DNA from: Taxillus chinensis
Taxonomy: Eukaryota > Streptophyta > Magnoliopsida > Santalales > Loranthaceae
Direction: 5' to 3'
DNA length: 64,000 nucleotides
NCBI GenBank assembly: GCA_023512835.1
Contig: CM042089.1
Coordinates: forward strand, 19,472,438-19,536,437
Shown here: positions 23,735 through 36,894 of the stretch, one piece after another
Position numbering within the stretch: the stretch's first letter is position 1
How the letters are laid out: the number at the start of each line of letters is the position of its first letter
The notes under the pieces: generated by a model
The model's database searches: none
What the model saw: the letters and a program-made list of their open reading frames with translations, nothing else
Told to the model about the DNA's origin: nothing
Made by a program: the position numbers and the translations under genes

Positions 23735-25400
23735 ATCTTGACACATGATCGTATGACTTATGGCCATATAACTTAAATAATATTAAAAATAATATATTTT
23801 AAAACATAATTCAATACAAAGTTAAAAAATTACATTACATGTACACTCCAACGGTTTCCCATTCCCATTGTCAAGGTAGTGAGGTTTCAGAAATAATGAT
23901 ACGATCATCACTCCTTTAACATACGTTTAGTTTAAGGCTTCACAAAGTCTTGCTCGGTGTCCATGGTTGCTCATTAGCTCTTGAGCCCATAGTTAGAGAG
24001 TCTTTTATATGTTAGGTAAGCAAAATTTTTGAATTTTAAACTTTAATATGATTGATTTATGCATTTCAAATATAATTAGTTAAACGGAATGATTTAAGAA
24101 AATTAGGAATTAACAAATCTGAATTAGCCATCTCGCCCTTGCACATTTTGTGTCCCCTACCCTTGAAATGGAGTTTGGATTTGTTAGAAATCAAGTTTAG
24201 CTTACCACCGTGAAAATTTGATAATTTCTGTATTAAGTTGATATTTTTTTTTATAAATTAACCGTTAGATTGAATATTCATATAATACGTATTACGCCTT
24301 TAAAATTTTACGGTAATTTAATGGTTAATTTGTACACATTAAATTAAAAAAAATATAAATTAAAATAAGTTAAATTTAATTTTGATTTCTATGTAAATAA
24401 ACAGGAAAAAAATCGGAGAACCAGACAAAATTTCGAATAAAGTTACAAAACAATGAAGTGTTATCATTAAGGCCATTGAATTTATGAGGCATTAAAAAAA
24501 TCATTTAATTAAAAACACTACCTCATCTTTTCCTAACTTATCCTTATTTTGTCTGGTAATCCAATAAATAAATGAAGTCGGTATGTTTTTTTATTTATTT
24601 TTAAATATTCGAAAGGGGAGATGTGAAGTGGGATAGCGGCAGCAATCAAACCTTCAAACTGTGCGGTGAATGAACCCAACCAACTTTGCATGTCACGTTA
24701 CTCTCTTCCCTTCGCTTGCCCACTTGTCAAATGTTGGGTCGGTCCTTGAATGTTTTCGTTCACACCCATTTTGATGATAATCTGTAGGGATGTAAAAATT
24801 GATCTGTCCTTTTCATTCCATTTGACCGATAAATTATTTAATTTGGCTTGAATTTTGTCCCATTTTAAAAAAAATATAAAATTAAAATACCAATTTGTTC
24901 TCGATTTACCCCAAACTGTTCAAACTATCGAATTAGATTTGGTCAGGAGCTGACTCTGACTTAACCCGCTCTCATCCCTAATAATGTGATCTATCTTGAG
25001 TTTTTATTTATTTATTAAAATGAGAGTGATGGCTGGCTATATTTTGAGTAATGACATTGATTTTAATATCTATTTTAAAAGTTTAAATAGTAAATTTTAT
25101 TTTGATAAACTGAAAAAAATATTCACAAATAAAATTTATGTTTTTTAATAATAGAAACAGGATTTTGGATTGTTTTTTAAATTGTTTACAAGATAATAAT
25201 TTTGAAATTTATTAATTACCCATTATTTACTTTTAAAATCATAATTTGTAAAAACATTTATAGCACAATTGAACAAACAAATGCATATAGGGGAAAGAAG
25301 TAGAATATGTTTGGTTATACTCTCTTAAATTAAAAATAATAATTTATTATTTTAAAATTTTAATATCCAAAATCAGTTATTAAAGTTAAAGTTTGAAAAA
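23735..25400. other. AT-rich intergenic sequence
   Basis: AT-rich, with no open frame of note and no well-bounded repeat. It includes short phrases resembling degenerate transposon interiors. Confidence 0.5.
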
Positions 25401-25439
25401 AAAAATGCTATTAAGCAAAGGTACCGTTATTAGTCTTAT

Positions 25440-26040
25440 TATTTTTTTTCCTTTTTTTCATAAACATATTTAACCCTAGAGGCAGAGAGAGAGATATAGA
25501 TAGATAAGAGAGAGAGAGAGCCGCTAGGGCGCCTCTCACCAGGGGAAGAAGGCCCATCGCAGTAGCTTGCGAAGCCCAAACCTGGCCGCCGTAGATCACA
25601 CCATATATGTAGTATAAATTATGTGGAATCGTCACCGATCGTTGGTCCCTCCTCAGTTCTGCTTGTTGTGCTGAGACTAGAGAGAGAGAGAGAGAGAGAG
25701 AGAGAGGCAGGACTACAAGAGGAAGGGGGGGTTCATAAGATTTAGGTTTTTGTTTTCCCCAATTTTTATTATTGTGATTGTTTTGTTGTGGAGGGGCTGC
25801 TGGATCGAAATGCGGGGAGAGTTATAATGTGGCTCTGAAATGCCTGCAGGTTCTCTGTGGGATGCCCGCGATCCTGGCCCCAATAGTGAACCAAAACGGC
25901 GACGTAGTACGGGTTATGTGTCCGAGTAGTGGGTTGGTGTTGCAGAGGCTTTGATCTCTCTGATCTTCCTCTGCTCTGCTCCCTCCCCATTTCTCCTACT
26001 CCCAAACCAAACCCGCCTCCAATCGCCGTAATATGTTTTC
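25440..26040. other. GC-richer block with GA repeats, possible transcribed or relic locus
   Basis: This block is distinctly GC-richer than its flanks. It holds GA repeats (about 25501-25520 and 25679-25705), a gene-leader-like CT-rich stretch on the plus strand near 25955-26000, and 75-80-codon frames without a recognisable domain. It resembles the promoter and leader of a gene whose coding part I cannot find. It could also be a non-coding transcript or a relic. Confidence 0.3.
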
Positions 26041-26614
26041 TGTTACTTAATTTTTTTTTGTTTTGGGTCTCGTTTGATTTGATGGGTTATGTTAAAATTT
26101 GAAAGGTTGTTGTTGTCGCACGTTGGTCGATGGTTTGTGTTGTTTTAATCAAGTAGGTGGGCTGTACACTGCGGAGCTTGTTGTAGGCGTGTCATCAGCT
26201 GAGCTCATAGATTGATGATCAGTGTAACATGTGTTTTGGAATGATTTTTCACAACATGCCCTTTGCTTTGCTCAATTTCATTGGAGGGTGCAATATGTGA
26301 AATATAGATTTTTTATTTAAATATTAATTTTGTTTTTACTAAAATTGAATTAAAAGTCAAATTACTTCTATACATTATTTTATATATTCTGAATTTGTGT
26401 CATGATCCTCCTCCCAAATTGAACGTTGAATCCGTCTCGAATCATAATCATGGACATTGTAGACATTATTTTATATATTTTAAATTTGGTTTAAGAGTTT
26501 CTAGTTTGTTGATGACTCTCTGATATAAGTTGACCTAGTATGATTGATCTATTTTGTGTCATTTTATTGATCATGTATAACAAAACAGATTTGGAGAACA
26601 AATGTGTGCCATAT

Positions 26615-27392
26615 TGGGGGTGGGCAACAGATATCTGCTCCTGTTATTCTGCTCGCTATCCGCTTTGCCCTCGCTATGCGGGGCGAGTTATCCCATCCAG
26701 GCAAGAGCGGGTGTGGTTTTTAAATTTGACACTCCGCCCTAGGCGGGGACGGGGAGCGGTAATAGGTAGCGGGATATCCTGTCCTGCTTAATTTTAATAA
26801 TATTTATTTATAATTTTATAATATTTTAAATATTATTATTTAACTATTATTTATAATTTTTGATAGCTTTGAATGATATTTATTATTATAAAATTAAATT
26901 ATTTTTGATAATTTTTAGATTAAAAATAATATTTAAATTTGATTTAAGCTAAAATTATTGATATGAACATATCTAATAAAAGTGACAAGATGTGAGCAAA
27001 TGAAATCTCATTCATAGACACATTAAAGAACGATATAACCTGTCTCACCTACATATGGAATGAGATACAATCTTAAAATTTAATCTATCACCTAAATGAT
27101 GGCAGAAAGCGGTAATAGGTTGATTCCGCCCCTGATAGTACCCGAATTACTCTCTCAATTATTTCGTGGAGCCTTTAAAAGATAGGATTATTTTAAGAGA
27201 GAGATCAATAAAAGCCGCTAGCGGGGAGCGGGCGGATGAAGGCTCCCCTGTTAACCCCGCCGTAGGACAGGTTATCCTGCCCCGCCTACACATGGGGCGG
27301 GGTACAGTTTTAAAATTTTTTTACCCGCTTAGGCGGGAGCGGGGTACGATAATAGGTAGACCCCGCTCCCGCTATAGCGAGTAGCACCCCTA
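26615..27392 (+). mobile_element. Non-autonomous hAT-like element, copy B, intact with 8-bp target duplication
   Basis: The element is 778 bp and starts TGGGGGTGGGCAAC and ends GTAGCACCCCTA, so the termini match as T(A/G)GGGGTG inverted repeats. The perfect 8-bp duplication TGCCATAT lies on both sides (26607-26614 and 27393-27400), typical of hAT insertions. The interior has GC-rich arms (cggggcg/cgcccc phrases that could fold) around an AT-rich core. There is no transposase frame. It is the cleanest of three copies (A at 4498, C at 38679). Confidence 0.85.
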
Positions 27393-27400
27393 TGCCATAT

Positions 27401-28483
27401 ATTGGTCATTGTTCGAAAATTTATTCAATCAATTGATGTCATCTTTTTTGGATAATTATTTATTTAATGTTATTTCCTTGCATATATATTCAAATATGCC
27501 AAAATTGAATTTACTAAACGTATTCACTTTTAATGGTGTTTTTTTTGGGATAAATTGTTAGGTTAAATATTAAAAAATTTCTTCTATTCAACAAAGGCTT
27601 TTATTAACTCTTGAGTGTAATGTAGTAGCTAAATTTGATTATTGTAGCACAATATATTAATAAAAAAATATTAGATTATGTGATTTAAATGGGTGGAGTT
27701 TTATTAATATTTAAATAAAAAAATAACATTGTAACACACTATTATTCTTTACTCTTCCTTTGCTCATCAAAGTTGTTTTTTTATATATTATTTTATTATT
27801 TTTTATGTTTTTTTTCTCTCTTTCTCCCATTAGCCTCTCACTCCTATCTCTCGCCTCTCTCCTGTTATCTTCGCCTCCCAAGAACCGTTGTCGTCAGAAT
27901 AAGTAGTTTCCGAAGATGAATTCCTCTGTGGCGGGATACAGTGATGAGGACAACGCCATTGTTGGTGTCCAGGTCGATGAAGGAGACAACGGTGTCGTCC
28001 TCGAATCAATGATTTGTGAAAGAAGTTGATGTGGAGGCTGACCCTCATCGCCATCTCTATGGGCTTCTCGGTGGATTAGATCTTATCGAAGCATTGGCCG
28101 CTCATTGACGCTGTAGTGATTATGAGAGCAGGGCTAGCGGGGCTGGTGGCGGCTAGGCTGTTGCTCGTTGGAAGGTTAAGCCTGACGGACGTGAGTAGAT
28201 GAGAGAGATGAAGTAAAATAAAAAAAATATTTTAACAAAAAATACAAACAATTTGAAGATGAGTATTGAAGTGTATGTTTAAAAGTAATTCTACATTTAA
28301 AATTTCTTTGTAAAGGAAATATACATAAGAGCAACTCCAACACTATGTTATCTTTTTTTTTTTAAATAATATCTTCTTTTGCTATATAAAATTTATATAT
28401 ATATATATATATAATATAATGACTATTTCAACCATAATTGATAACCGTTAGTTATTATTATGATTATTATTTATATATAATAC
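27401..28483. other. Intergenic sequence with MITE-like and gene-like fragments
   Basis: A GC-richer patch at about 27820-28210 is open in short frames on both strands, lacks a recognisable domain, and resembles in texture the patch near 21.8-22.2 kb. Near 28327 the phrase GAGCAACTCCAACACTATG is a typical plant MITE terminus, followed by an AT microsatellite. Confidence 0.4.
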
Positions 28484-28880
28484 TTAGAGCACTAACAGTA
28501 GAGATCAAATTATTTTTCTTAAATTTACATATTTAAATTATTTTTTATTTTTTTATATAAATATACATCATAATATATTCTCTAAATCACTATCTATATC
28601 ATTAAAGTAATATTTTATATTATTTTTTATTTAATAATAATTTTTTATAATTTAATATGAAATAAAAGTAAATATTATGAGGAACATGAAAGAGAGAAGC
28701 AAGAAATTTTTTTTATATATAATTTAATAATTATAGAGAGTGAATATTGTTCTCAATACATTGATAAATACTGTACAAATCAGAAAGTTAAATATGATTA
28801 TCGGTCGTGGAAATCATTTTATAAGTTTTTTATTTTTATTTTTCATAAATATATGAAAATAAATTTTTATATGAAATATG
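28484..28880 (+). repeat. AT-rich dispersed repeat family, copy 2
   Basis: Same ordered phrases as copy 1 (478-880) and copy 3 (54123-54520): opening 'gagcactaacagtag', then 'aaatttacatatttaaa', 'tatatcattaaagtaatat', 'taatttaatatgaaataaaa' and 'aaagttaaatatga'. The opening resembles the inverted end of copy 3 ('attagtgct'), suggesting short terminal inverted repeats. Non-coding. Confidence 0.7.
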
Positions 28881-29387
28881 CTACTACATTTGATAACTAA
28901 TCTATTATTTAACAAATATTTTTGGTCAATGTCTTTTACTTTTCGGGTTGGCGGTTTTGCTTCTGCAGCAATGGCAGGAAAAGGTTTAGCCATTAAAAGG
29001 AAAGAAAAGTCAAAATTTAAAATCTGCCTGTCCTTTTGTCTCCTCAATTTTATTGCAACACAAGAAAATCTAGGAATTTGTCAAACTCATATTTAAGTTT
29101 TTGTTTTATTCTAATGAAATTTATTGTTATTTTAAAATTCTTTACATACTTTATTACATTATGATAATCATATTTTTATTTTTCTTAAACATATAGCATT
29201 ATTGTTAATTTATAACTATTTTAAATAATTACTGAAGAATATAATGTTCAAGCATAATATGAAGCATCACCTACAGAACAAGTTAATCAGCAGTCTCAAT
29301 AAATAATAAAGCATCCAAGTGGCATCTTATGCTCAGCTCCCCCTCGTGTTTTGAGCATTGACCTAAACTCTCCACTTTATAAATAAA

Positions 29388-29389
29388 TA

Positions 29390-29436
<47 letters not shown>
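29388..29436. repeat. (AAT)n microsatellite
   Basis: About 16 AAT/ATA units, about 470 bp upstream of the DHQ-SDH start. Confidence 0.95.
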
Positions 29437-29438
<2 letters not shown>

Positions 29439-29597
29439 GCAATAACGGATCGATCTTAGGCATACGTTGACCGGCCGGACACTTTCGTTCTTTTTTTAAG
29501 TGTATTTTTATAATTTCACGTACGGAAAAAAATGTGGGTGGGAAATGAAATCCAGGCCCGGACAAACAAGAAAGGGATCCCCGCTCAACATGCCAGC

Positions 29598-29784
29598 GAC
29601 CCATCTGAATTTCAAACCAGCTAACGGTCACCATATGTACATATGCATATGTACATATGAATTTCAAACCAGCTAACATACATATGCATATGTATGTGCG
29701 CGCGCGCGAGTGCGCATGTATAGCATGCCACCGACCCATCTGAATTTCAAACCAGCGAACGATCACTGATTCACTATATATATA

Positions 29785-29820
<36 letters not shown>
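29598..29820 (+). promoter_or_regulatory. Triplicated motif with two perfect palindromes upstream of DHQ-SDH
   Basis: The phrase TGAATTTCAAACCAGC occurs three times (from about 29605, 29658 and 29740); copies one and three are preceded by CGACCCATC. Between them lie a perfect 28-bp palindrome (29632-29659, arms CATATGTACATATG) and a perfect 20-bp palindrome (29677-29696, arms CATACATATG). Downstream are a TATA-like tract (29774-29787) and a GT microsatellite ending at 29820, about 85 bp before the start codon. The position suggests the proximal promoter; no regulator is known to me. Confidence 0.5.
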
Positions 29821-29821
<1 letters not shown>

Positions 29822-29905
29822 TTCCTTACCCAACAAGAAGAGCCCCACCTTCTACAGTTTGCTTACCGCGCGTCTCTGATCTGAGTTCAAACCTGCGCAG
29901 CCGCC

Positions 29906-30192
29906 ATGACTATTGAAAGCAATACGGTATGCTTTCCCGCCTTTTTTTTCTTCCTCGCTTCTGTCTACCCATTTCTCATCTGTCTGATTCCCGAGAAAAT
30001 GCAAGAAAAGTGTGAGAATTTCACCAATTGTCCTCTGGGTTTCTCTGGGTTCACTTTATTTTATAAGTTTTTCAATCGATTTTACTGAGACGGTCTGACA
30101 TCTGAATGAACCCAACCTGTTCTATTTTCCATGAGTTTCTCAGCTACCAAACGGTGGGTTCCAAGTTGGAAAGTCACTTATTGTTGTTGTTT

Positions 30193-30232
<40 letters not shown>

Positions 30233-33200
30233 TGGGAGGGGGTTAAAAAGCAAACCATTTTAGTAAGAAAATAAAGGAAACTAGTCTTTTAGAGATTGAT
30301 TGCATCTTTTATTGGATTGCGAATTGTAGTTGGCTGCTACAAATTTGAAGATGCCAGATGGAAGAGTTGGAAGAAATCCGACCCTTATTTGCGCTCCAGT
30401 GATGGCAGAGTCCATCGATCAAGCACTGATTTTGACTGGGAAGGCTAAGGAGCTAGGGGCAGACCTTGTCGAGGTTCGATTGGATTATTTGAAGAGTTTT
30501 AGTGCCAATCATGATCTTCCAATCATTATCAGACAGTCTTTTTTGCCCACTCTGATCACTTACAGGTAAATGAATATAATCTTTGTTACAGTAAAGCTCT
30601 AGTCTATAATGGTTTAGTTAGCGGGTTGCTGAGAGAATGCGGGGAAGGAAAACAGAACTAACACTTTTTGATATTGCCAATAATAATGACAATTTGGGTT
30701 GTTCACTACAATTTTGAAAATGAAATTTGATCATATATATGGAAAAATTTTGGAACGTGTAGTGCTTTTCTGAAAGTAATGACCAAGTTTTCCTTGTTGC
30801 AACATATGAATTTTGCGCTTGCTAGACCAACATGGGAAGGTGGTAAGTACGATGGTGATGAAATCCAGCGGCAGGATGTGTTGCGCCTAGCCGTGGAACT
30901 GGGAGCGCATTTTGTTGATGTTGAACTTCAGGTGCCTTTTTTGTTTTTTGTTGAGCTTTTATGCAGACAACTATTTAAGTTGTTCCTTGTGTTTTGAGTA
31001 ATCTGTCTGTTTTCAGCTGAACTACTTCTTAAATGATGATAGCCCTTTGAGTTGCGGAATAAAATTGTAGAATATAGCGCATGGGTTTTCCATTATTGTG
31101 AAGATTCGAGTGTGAATTGCCTGTCAAGCTGTCTAGGTGGGCGTGGAGACCCCTGGGGCCTGGGCTATCATCACTTTCAGAATTTGAAATTTTCTTGATT
31201 GTTCTTGAAAAGTCGGGGCTATAAGCTTGCTTAGCAGTGAGTTATATGTATGATGTGCTTTTTAAACTCTATTATTGTAGAATAGTATGTATTCTTTATA
31301 TATATAATCGTACTTCCCAATATATTGACTTCATTTAGGATTTATACGGCAAAAATACAGGACTAAAAATAGTTTTTGTGGATCTATTTATTATGTTGTT
31401 CATAGGTGTAAGTTTTTACTATCCACATTTAAAGAAGTTTGAGGGTCAATTTACTAAATAAATAAATAAATAAATTTTCCTTTTCTCTTTAGGTTGCTCA
31501 TGGTTTTATGAACTCAATCGAGGGGAAAAAGCATGCCAATGTCAAGATTATAGTGTCTTCTCATAACTACCAGAATACTCCATCCGCTGAAGAAATTGGT
31601 AATACAGTTGCAAAAATACAGAGTACTGGAGCTGATATTGTGAAAATTGCAACAACTGCCTTGGATATCACAGACTCAGCTCGTATATTTGAAGTAATTG
31701 TGCATTCTCAAGTAAGTGACATGTCAAGTAATTGGGTGAGACTTGAGAGTTATTATGCAAGCAATAGGAACTTAAATGTTAAACTAGTACCAGACATATA
31801 CGAAGTAAAAGAGCCTCAAATTGAACAAGTACCTAATTTTGTGCCATAGCAGCTGTTTTTTGGCAAAGGGGAGTCGATTGCTTTACTATTTCAGCGGTCA
31901 CTTCAGACTACAACAGCTAAAGGCAGAACATAAAAACTTGAACTTGGACAGAAATATATAAAAGGTTATCGTGTTTATTTTGGGCTTTAATTCAGAAATT
32001 CAAATTCGAAATAACCTTTGATGCAAGGAATCCAAGATTCTGGCATTACTTCCCTACTCTAAGATAAATATGTTGTTAGATAGGCCGTTGATGGATAGAA
32101 TAGCTGCATTGCCATTGAGACAGAAAGGCTATGCTGCAGCCTGCCTTGATTAGAGCAAACACCTTGTGTCAGAATTAATTTTCATGTTTTATTATAAATA
32201 AAGTAATGCACTAGTATGACTGTCCCCCATCTCTCTCTCTCTCTCTCTCTCTTCACATAATATGTATATGTGTGCGCACGCACACGTGGTGTTACATTTC
32301 AATTTTTATGAGCTTTGTATCGTAGATTTTTTTAATGTTGTGATTAAAGAGTTACATGACCACTTATCCATGGGTGTAGTTAGATTTTCCATATATTTTA
32401 TTGTTACAGTAAAGTGAAAAGGGATTCTCCACATTTTTTTATCCGTTTATATATATATGTGTGTGTGTGTCAGTGTGTGAGTAAAAGATGAGTAAAATTT
32501 ACACTCCTGTTTCCACGTTATAGCCTTTAAATTTCTTGACAGCTTGCATGAACTACTATAGGTCCCTACAATAGGACTTGTTATGGGGGAGAAGGGACTG
32601 ATATCACGGATATTGTGTGCTAAATATGGTGGGTTTCTCACCTTCGGTTGCATTGAAGCTGGTGTAATATCGGCTCCAGGGCAACCTTCTTTAAAAGACT
32701 TGTTGGATTTATACAATTTTAGACTGATTCGACCCGACACAAAAGTACATGGTGTTATTGGAAATCCTATCGGACACAGCAAGAGCCCCCATTTGTACAA
32801 TGCAGCATTTAGATCTTCCGGTTTCAATGGAATTTACTTGCCTCTGTTGGTAGACAGTGTCTCTGGATTCCTCAACACCTACTCATCCCCTGATTTTGTT
32901 GGATACAGGTAACGTGTTATTTTCTTAAAAATATTTGAACATATCAACCGTTGTTCTTAAAATAGCTTATACTGTTGCATCATAGGCCCCACAATTTATT
33001 TTAAGCCATAGATTCCTCCTATTACATCTAGTCATATAAAGTGTCTGTTAATGAACTTGTTATGGAGGGAATATGTTATTAAATGCTATTTCTTAAATCA
33101 TAATTGTAACGGTGTAATAAAATGTTATTTTTAGGAGTTTTTTATTTAAATATTTTTGAGTAAAAAAAATAAAAAATAAACTCGGTTGTTATAAGTTTTA

Positions 33201-36200
33201 TTTTTTGTATTCTATTTTATGAATTTTATTAGAATTCTTAATTTACAATAATTTATATTTAATAGGATAGAGAATTTCTTTTAAAAAGAGAATATATTTT
33301 TTAAAATTAAATCTTAATTTTTAAATAATATTTAGTAGGTAATACAAATGAAAAAAATAAAAAAAATATTTAAATCTCTTCGGATAGAATTAAGTTTAAA
33401 TTTAAAAATAAAAAACAATTAAAAATATTTTTTAAAAGTAACTATGAAATCTATTATTTTAAAAAATTATTTTTAAATATATATTATTATTAAATTAAAG
33501 TGAGCTCATACTAGTTCCCGCCTTTTTAAAAAATGATTTAAGTTTTTATTAATACTAAATGGAGTATACTGTTTATTGTTTTTAACTTTTTATTTTATAT
33601 ACTAAAAAATAATTATTGCATTTAAAAAATAACAGAAAAGACATGCCCTTAGTGTTTTTTAAATGGGTGTGTTGGGTGATGGGAGTATCAATCAAATCAG
33701 GAAAGTTAGCTTTAAAATGATTGGTAAATTTGGAATCCGCATTCTGACAGTCCCAATATTAGCTCCTGCATCATCCATCTAACACTCTTGAGGTTATTGA
33801 CGATAAAAAAAATCTTGACATTTAACAACTACTACAATCCGCATTTTTTCGTATGATTAGGAAATTTTTAGCAACCACGATGCTTTGTTGGCTTCAACTT
33901 CAAGTGTTTGGACGCCTCAATATCTTACTAATTTTATGAAATACTATGTGTTTTGTCATGAAAGAGATTCCATATTATTAAATATTCAGTACGATCTTAT
34001 GGCAAGCTTGTTCCAGAGAAAATATATCATGTTTTAAAACATTATTTGCCAGATGGTTTTGGTGAATTGAATCCGCTAATATAAAACAAAGCTCTATAGT
34101 TGAAGAATTCATTTAATAAATTCTATGGTACTTACTGCATACCTCATAAAAGAAGTCTGAAGTAATCTCTTGAACTTCATAAATAATGAAGTATATGCTC
34201 TGTCTCCCGGTGTTGTGCCTGTATGGTCTTCATAAATTATAAATTATGTTTGATCAGATGGGTTTAGGTGAGTTTTTCCTTTTCTCATTCAATTAGTGCA
34301 ATTATTCTGAATGCAGTTATACAATCCCTCACAAGATGGCTGGATTTAATTGCTGTGATGAGATTGATCCAATTGCAAAGGTACTAAGCTACCTACTTTT
34401 AATCAAATTTGCTCAATAGAATATGTAATATATTCCTTAGCTGAATAGCTATTTGATTGTTTGGGTAAAAGAATATTATTTTGATATTATAAGATATTGA
34501 TATACTATTTTAAAAGAAAAAACTGGTTATATTCCTATAAAATTGTAATTACGTGAAATTGTTATTTCACTAGAAGGAAGTGGGACCTTATTAGGTGACT
34601 GCCAAATTTCATCTTCTAGAAAGTAGGACCTTGCCATCTCCATCACCCATTGCTTTGTAGTCTACGAGTTTGGGCGACAGAAATAGCCAGCACCACCTTA
34701 GGTGGCAACTTTTTTATGTTTGGATGACAACTTAATTTGAGCCCGTATCCGGAATCAACCTTAGGTGATAGATTTTAATCCATCGCCTAGTAAGATTTTG
34801 GTGATATCACAAACAAAGCTGTAACCCAATGATGAATTTAGTGACACCATAAAGCTGCCGCCTAAATAGCAATTAGGTATATTAATAGAGTAGGATTGAA
34901 TGTTGAAATTACAAATTATTGTTACATTTGCTGTGAACAGCTATTAAATTATTAATATAGGTAATAATTGCCTCAAATAATAGTATAAGAAAGAAAAACC
35001 TTAGCGTGATTACATAAATAGTTAAACAGTTTTCTAATGCTTAGGCCACGCTCCATGCTGTCGCCTCAACACCGTCATCACCCAAGCAAACCACAGTCAA
35101 TGAAGTCCAAACCATCACCCAAATATATCTCTGCCTCTAGTGACAACTTTATGCTGTCACTTAATCTTATATTGGGTGACTGCATTATAAAGGTGAAGTA
35201 TTTATACAAAACCCACTGGTTTCAAATGTCAAAGATATTATAAATCGATTCTACGTGAACCACCAAATATTTGGAAGGTTACACAAAATAACACCCAATA
35301 TGGATAATATACATGCCAACAAGAAATCAGTGCCCCCCTGACTACCATGGCTCTTTGCTATCATCTGTAACATCCATTTTAATGAGTTCTCAGTCATATC
35401 CTTGCAGAAAATTGGAGCTATAAGTTGCATGATAAAGAGACCATACGATGGGAGTCTGATGGGTTATAATGTGGACTATCTTGGAGCCATTGCAGCTATT
35501 GAGGAAGGCTTGCGAGGTTCCTACTGTGGTTTGAAGCTTTTGAACTTTCGCGATTTCATAATCTAATATTTCATGCCTCAAGTTTCTTTTTGCAGCTTCA
35601 AATGGGAAATGTGTGTCTGGCTCACCCTTGGCTGGTAGACTGTTCGTTGTTATTGGAGCTGGTGGTGCTGCAAAGGCCCTTGCTTATGGTGGATATGAGA
35701 AGGGAGCAAGAGTAGTGGTTGCCAATCGCACATTTGGTAAAACTTCCATTGTGCTTGTGTTATGTGCAAATAAATATTCTTGATGAAACTAGAAAAATTA
35801 ATCATTGAAAGTGAGAATAAACATATAGAATGTAAATGTTTTGTTACTCGTTCGGTTTTGAGTGCAGGAACTTTGATAATGATGTTTTTATCTTCTTTTT
35901 ATTATGATGTCATCGTTAGCCATTAGTTTCCTAGTCGGTCTTGGTTGTTTAGCTATAATAGAGCCCTTGCAATTAATTTTTCTGTTTTGATTGTTTAGGA
36001 TAGAAATCCAAAATAAATTGTTTCTTTTTCTTATTGTCATGTGGCCCTTAGATTTGTAGTTTTCTCATGACTGCCAGAAAAAGCCAAAGAACTTGCCAAA
36101 AAAGTTGGTGGACAAGCCATTCCTTTGGGGGAGTTGGGTAATTTCAATCCAGAAGATGGGATGATTCTTGCAAATGCCACGTCTGTTGGAATGAAACCCA

Positions 36201-36227
36201 TTACAGATGTCACACCCATACCTAAGG

Positions 36228-36260
<33 letters not shown>

Positions 36261-36894
36261 AACACAAACACACAGGTTAGTTATTTAGATTCATTTCCAT
36301 CATCAGTCCTTTTGCCCATTAATCTAATCTACTGGGTATATTACACACGCTCACACTCACTTTAGTCTTCATAAAGATTCAATCCCTCCACGGCCATCAC
36401 CAAGGCATATTGGTGCGTACACATGTTGATTTTCTCTAAAGATGCCCAACATTCAACAAACGTAGAAAAACCAATGTATTATATCTACTCGTTATACATG
36501 GGTTTGCAAGGCAATATTCAAAAATCCGAGTAAAACACCTGCATCTAATTAAATGCATTATTCTGAAACTGAAAACTACGACATGCATCCCTGCAGAATG
36601 CACTCAGCCGTTATTCATTAGTTTTTGACGCCATTTACGCCCCAAAATGGACTAAACTCTTGCTCCAAGCAAAGGAATCTGGAGCCACCATTGTTTTCGG
36701 GACAGAAATGTTCATCAATCAAGCATTCGTGCAGTATGAAAAATTCACTGGTCTCCCTGGTGCGTAATAGATTTTTATTCTATCTTTAATTTGAAGCTTG
36801 TGTGTGTTATTGGCTTGGTCATGACTTGCTTCATGTCTGTAATATTGCAGCCCCCAAGGAACTGATTAGAGAAGTCCTGGCAAGAAACACATGA
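29906..36894 (+). CDS. DHQ-SDH: Bifunctional 3-dehydroquinate dehydratase / shikimate dehydrogenase, transit-peptide-less isoform
   Basis: Family role: dehydrates 3-dehydroquinate and reduces 3-dehydroshikimate with NADPH, shikimate-pathway steps 3 and 4. Eleven exons give 532 aa: 29906-29926, 30330-30565, 30826-30931, 31493-31711, 32562-32908, 34317-34380, 35408-35516, 35596-35736, 36078-36226, 36597-36759, 36851-36894; GT-AG throughout. The dehydratase half keeps EVRLDYL, SSHNY (H145), DIVKIATTA (Schiff-base K172) and GLVMGEKGLISRIL. The dehydrogenase half keeps SKS (S267, S269), TIPHK (K316), D354, GAGGAAKA, the NADP motif ANRT and FINQA. Oddities: only about 24 residues precede the conserved TLICAPVMAESID, so no plastid transit peptide is visible. 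The usual GAVNT reads GAISC (residues 334-338), losing the substrate-binding Asn, and GYNTD reads GYNVD. A cytosolic, possibly altered-specificity paralogue is inferred. Confidence 0.95.

Noticed and set aside
29377..29766. 129-codon minus-strand frame upstream of DHQ-SDH
   Set aside because: It runs through the AAT microsatellite and the palindromic repeats; the repeated peptide phrases just reflect the DNA repeat.
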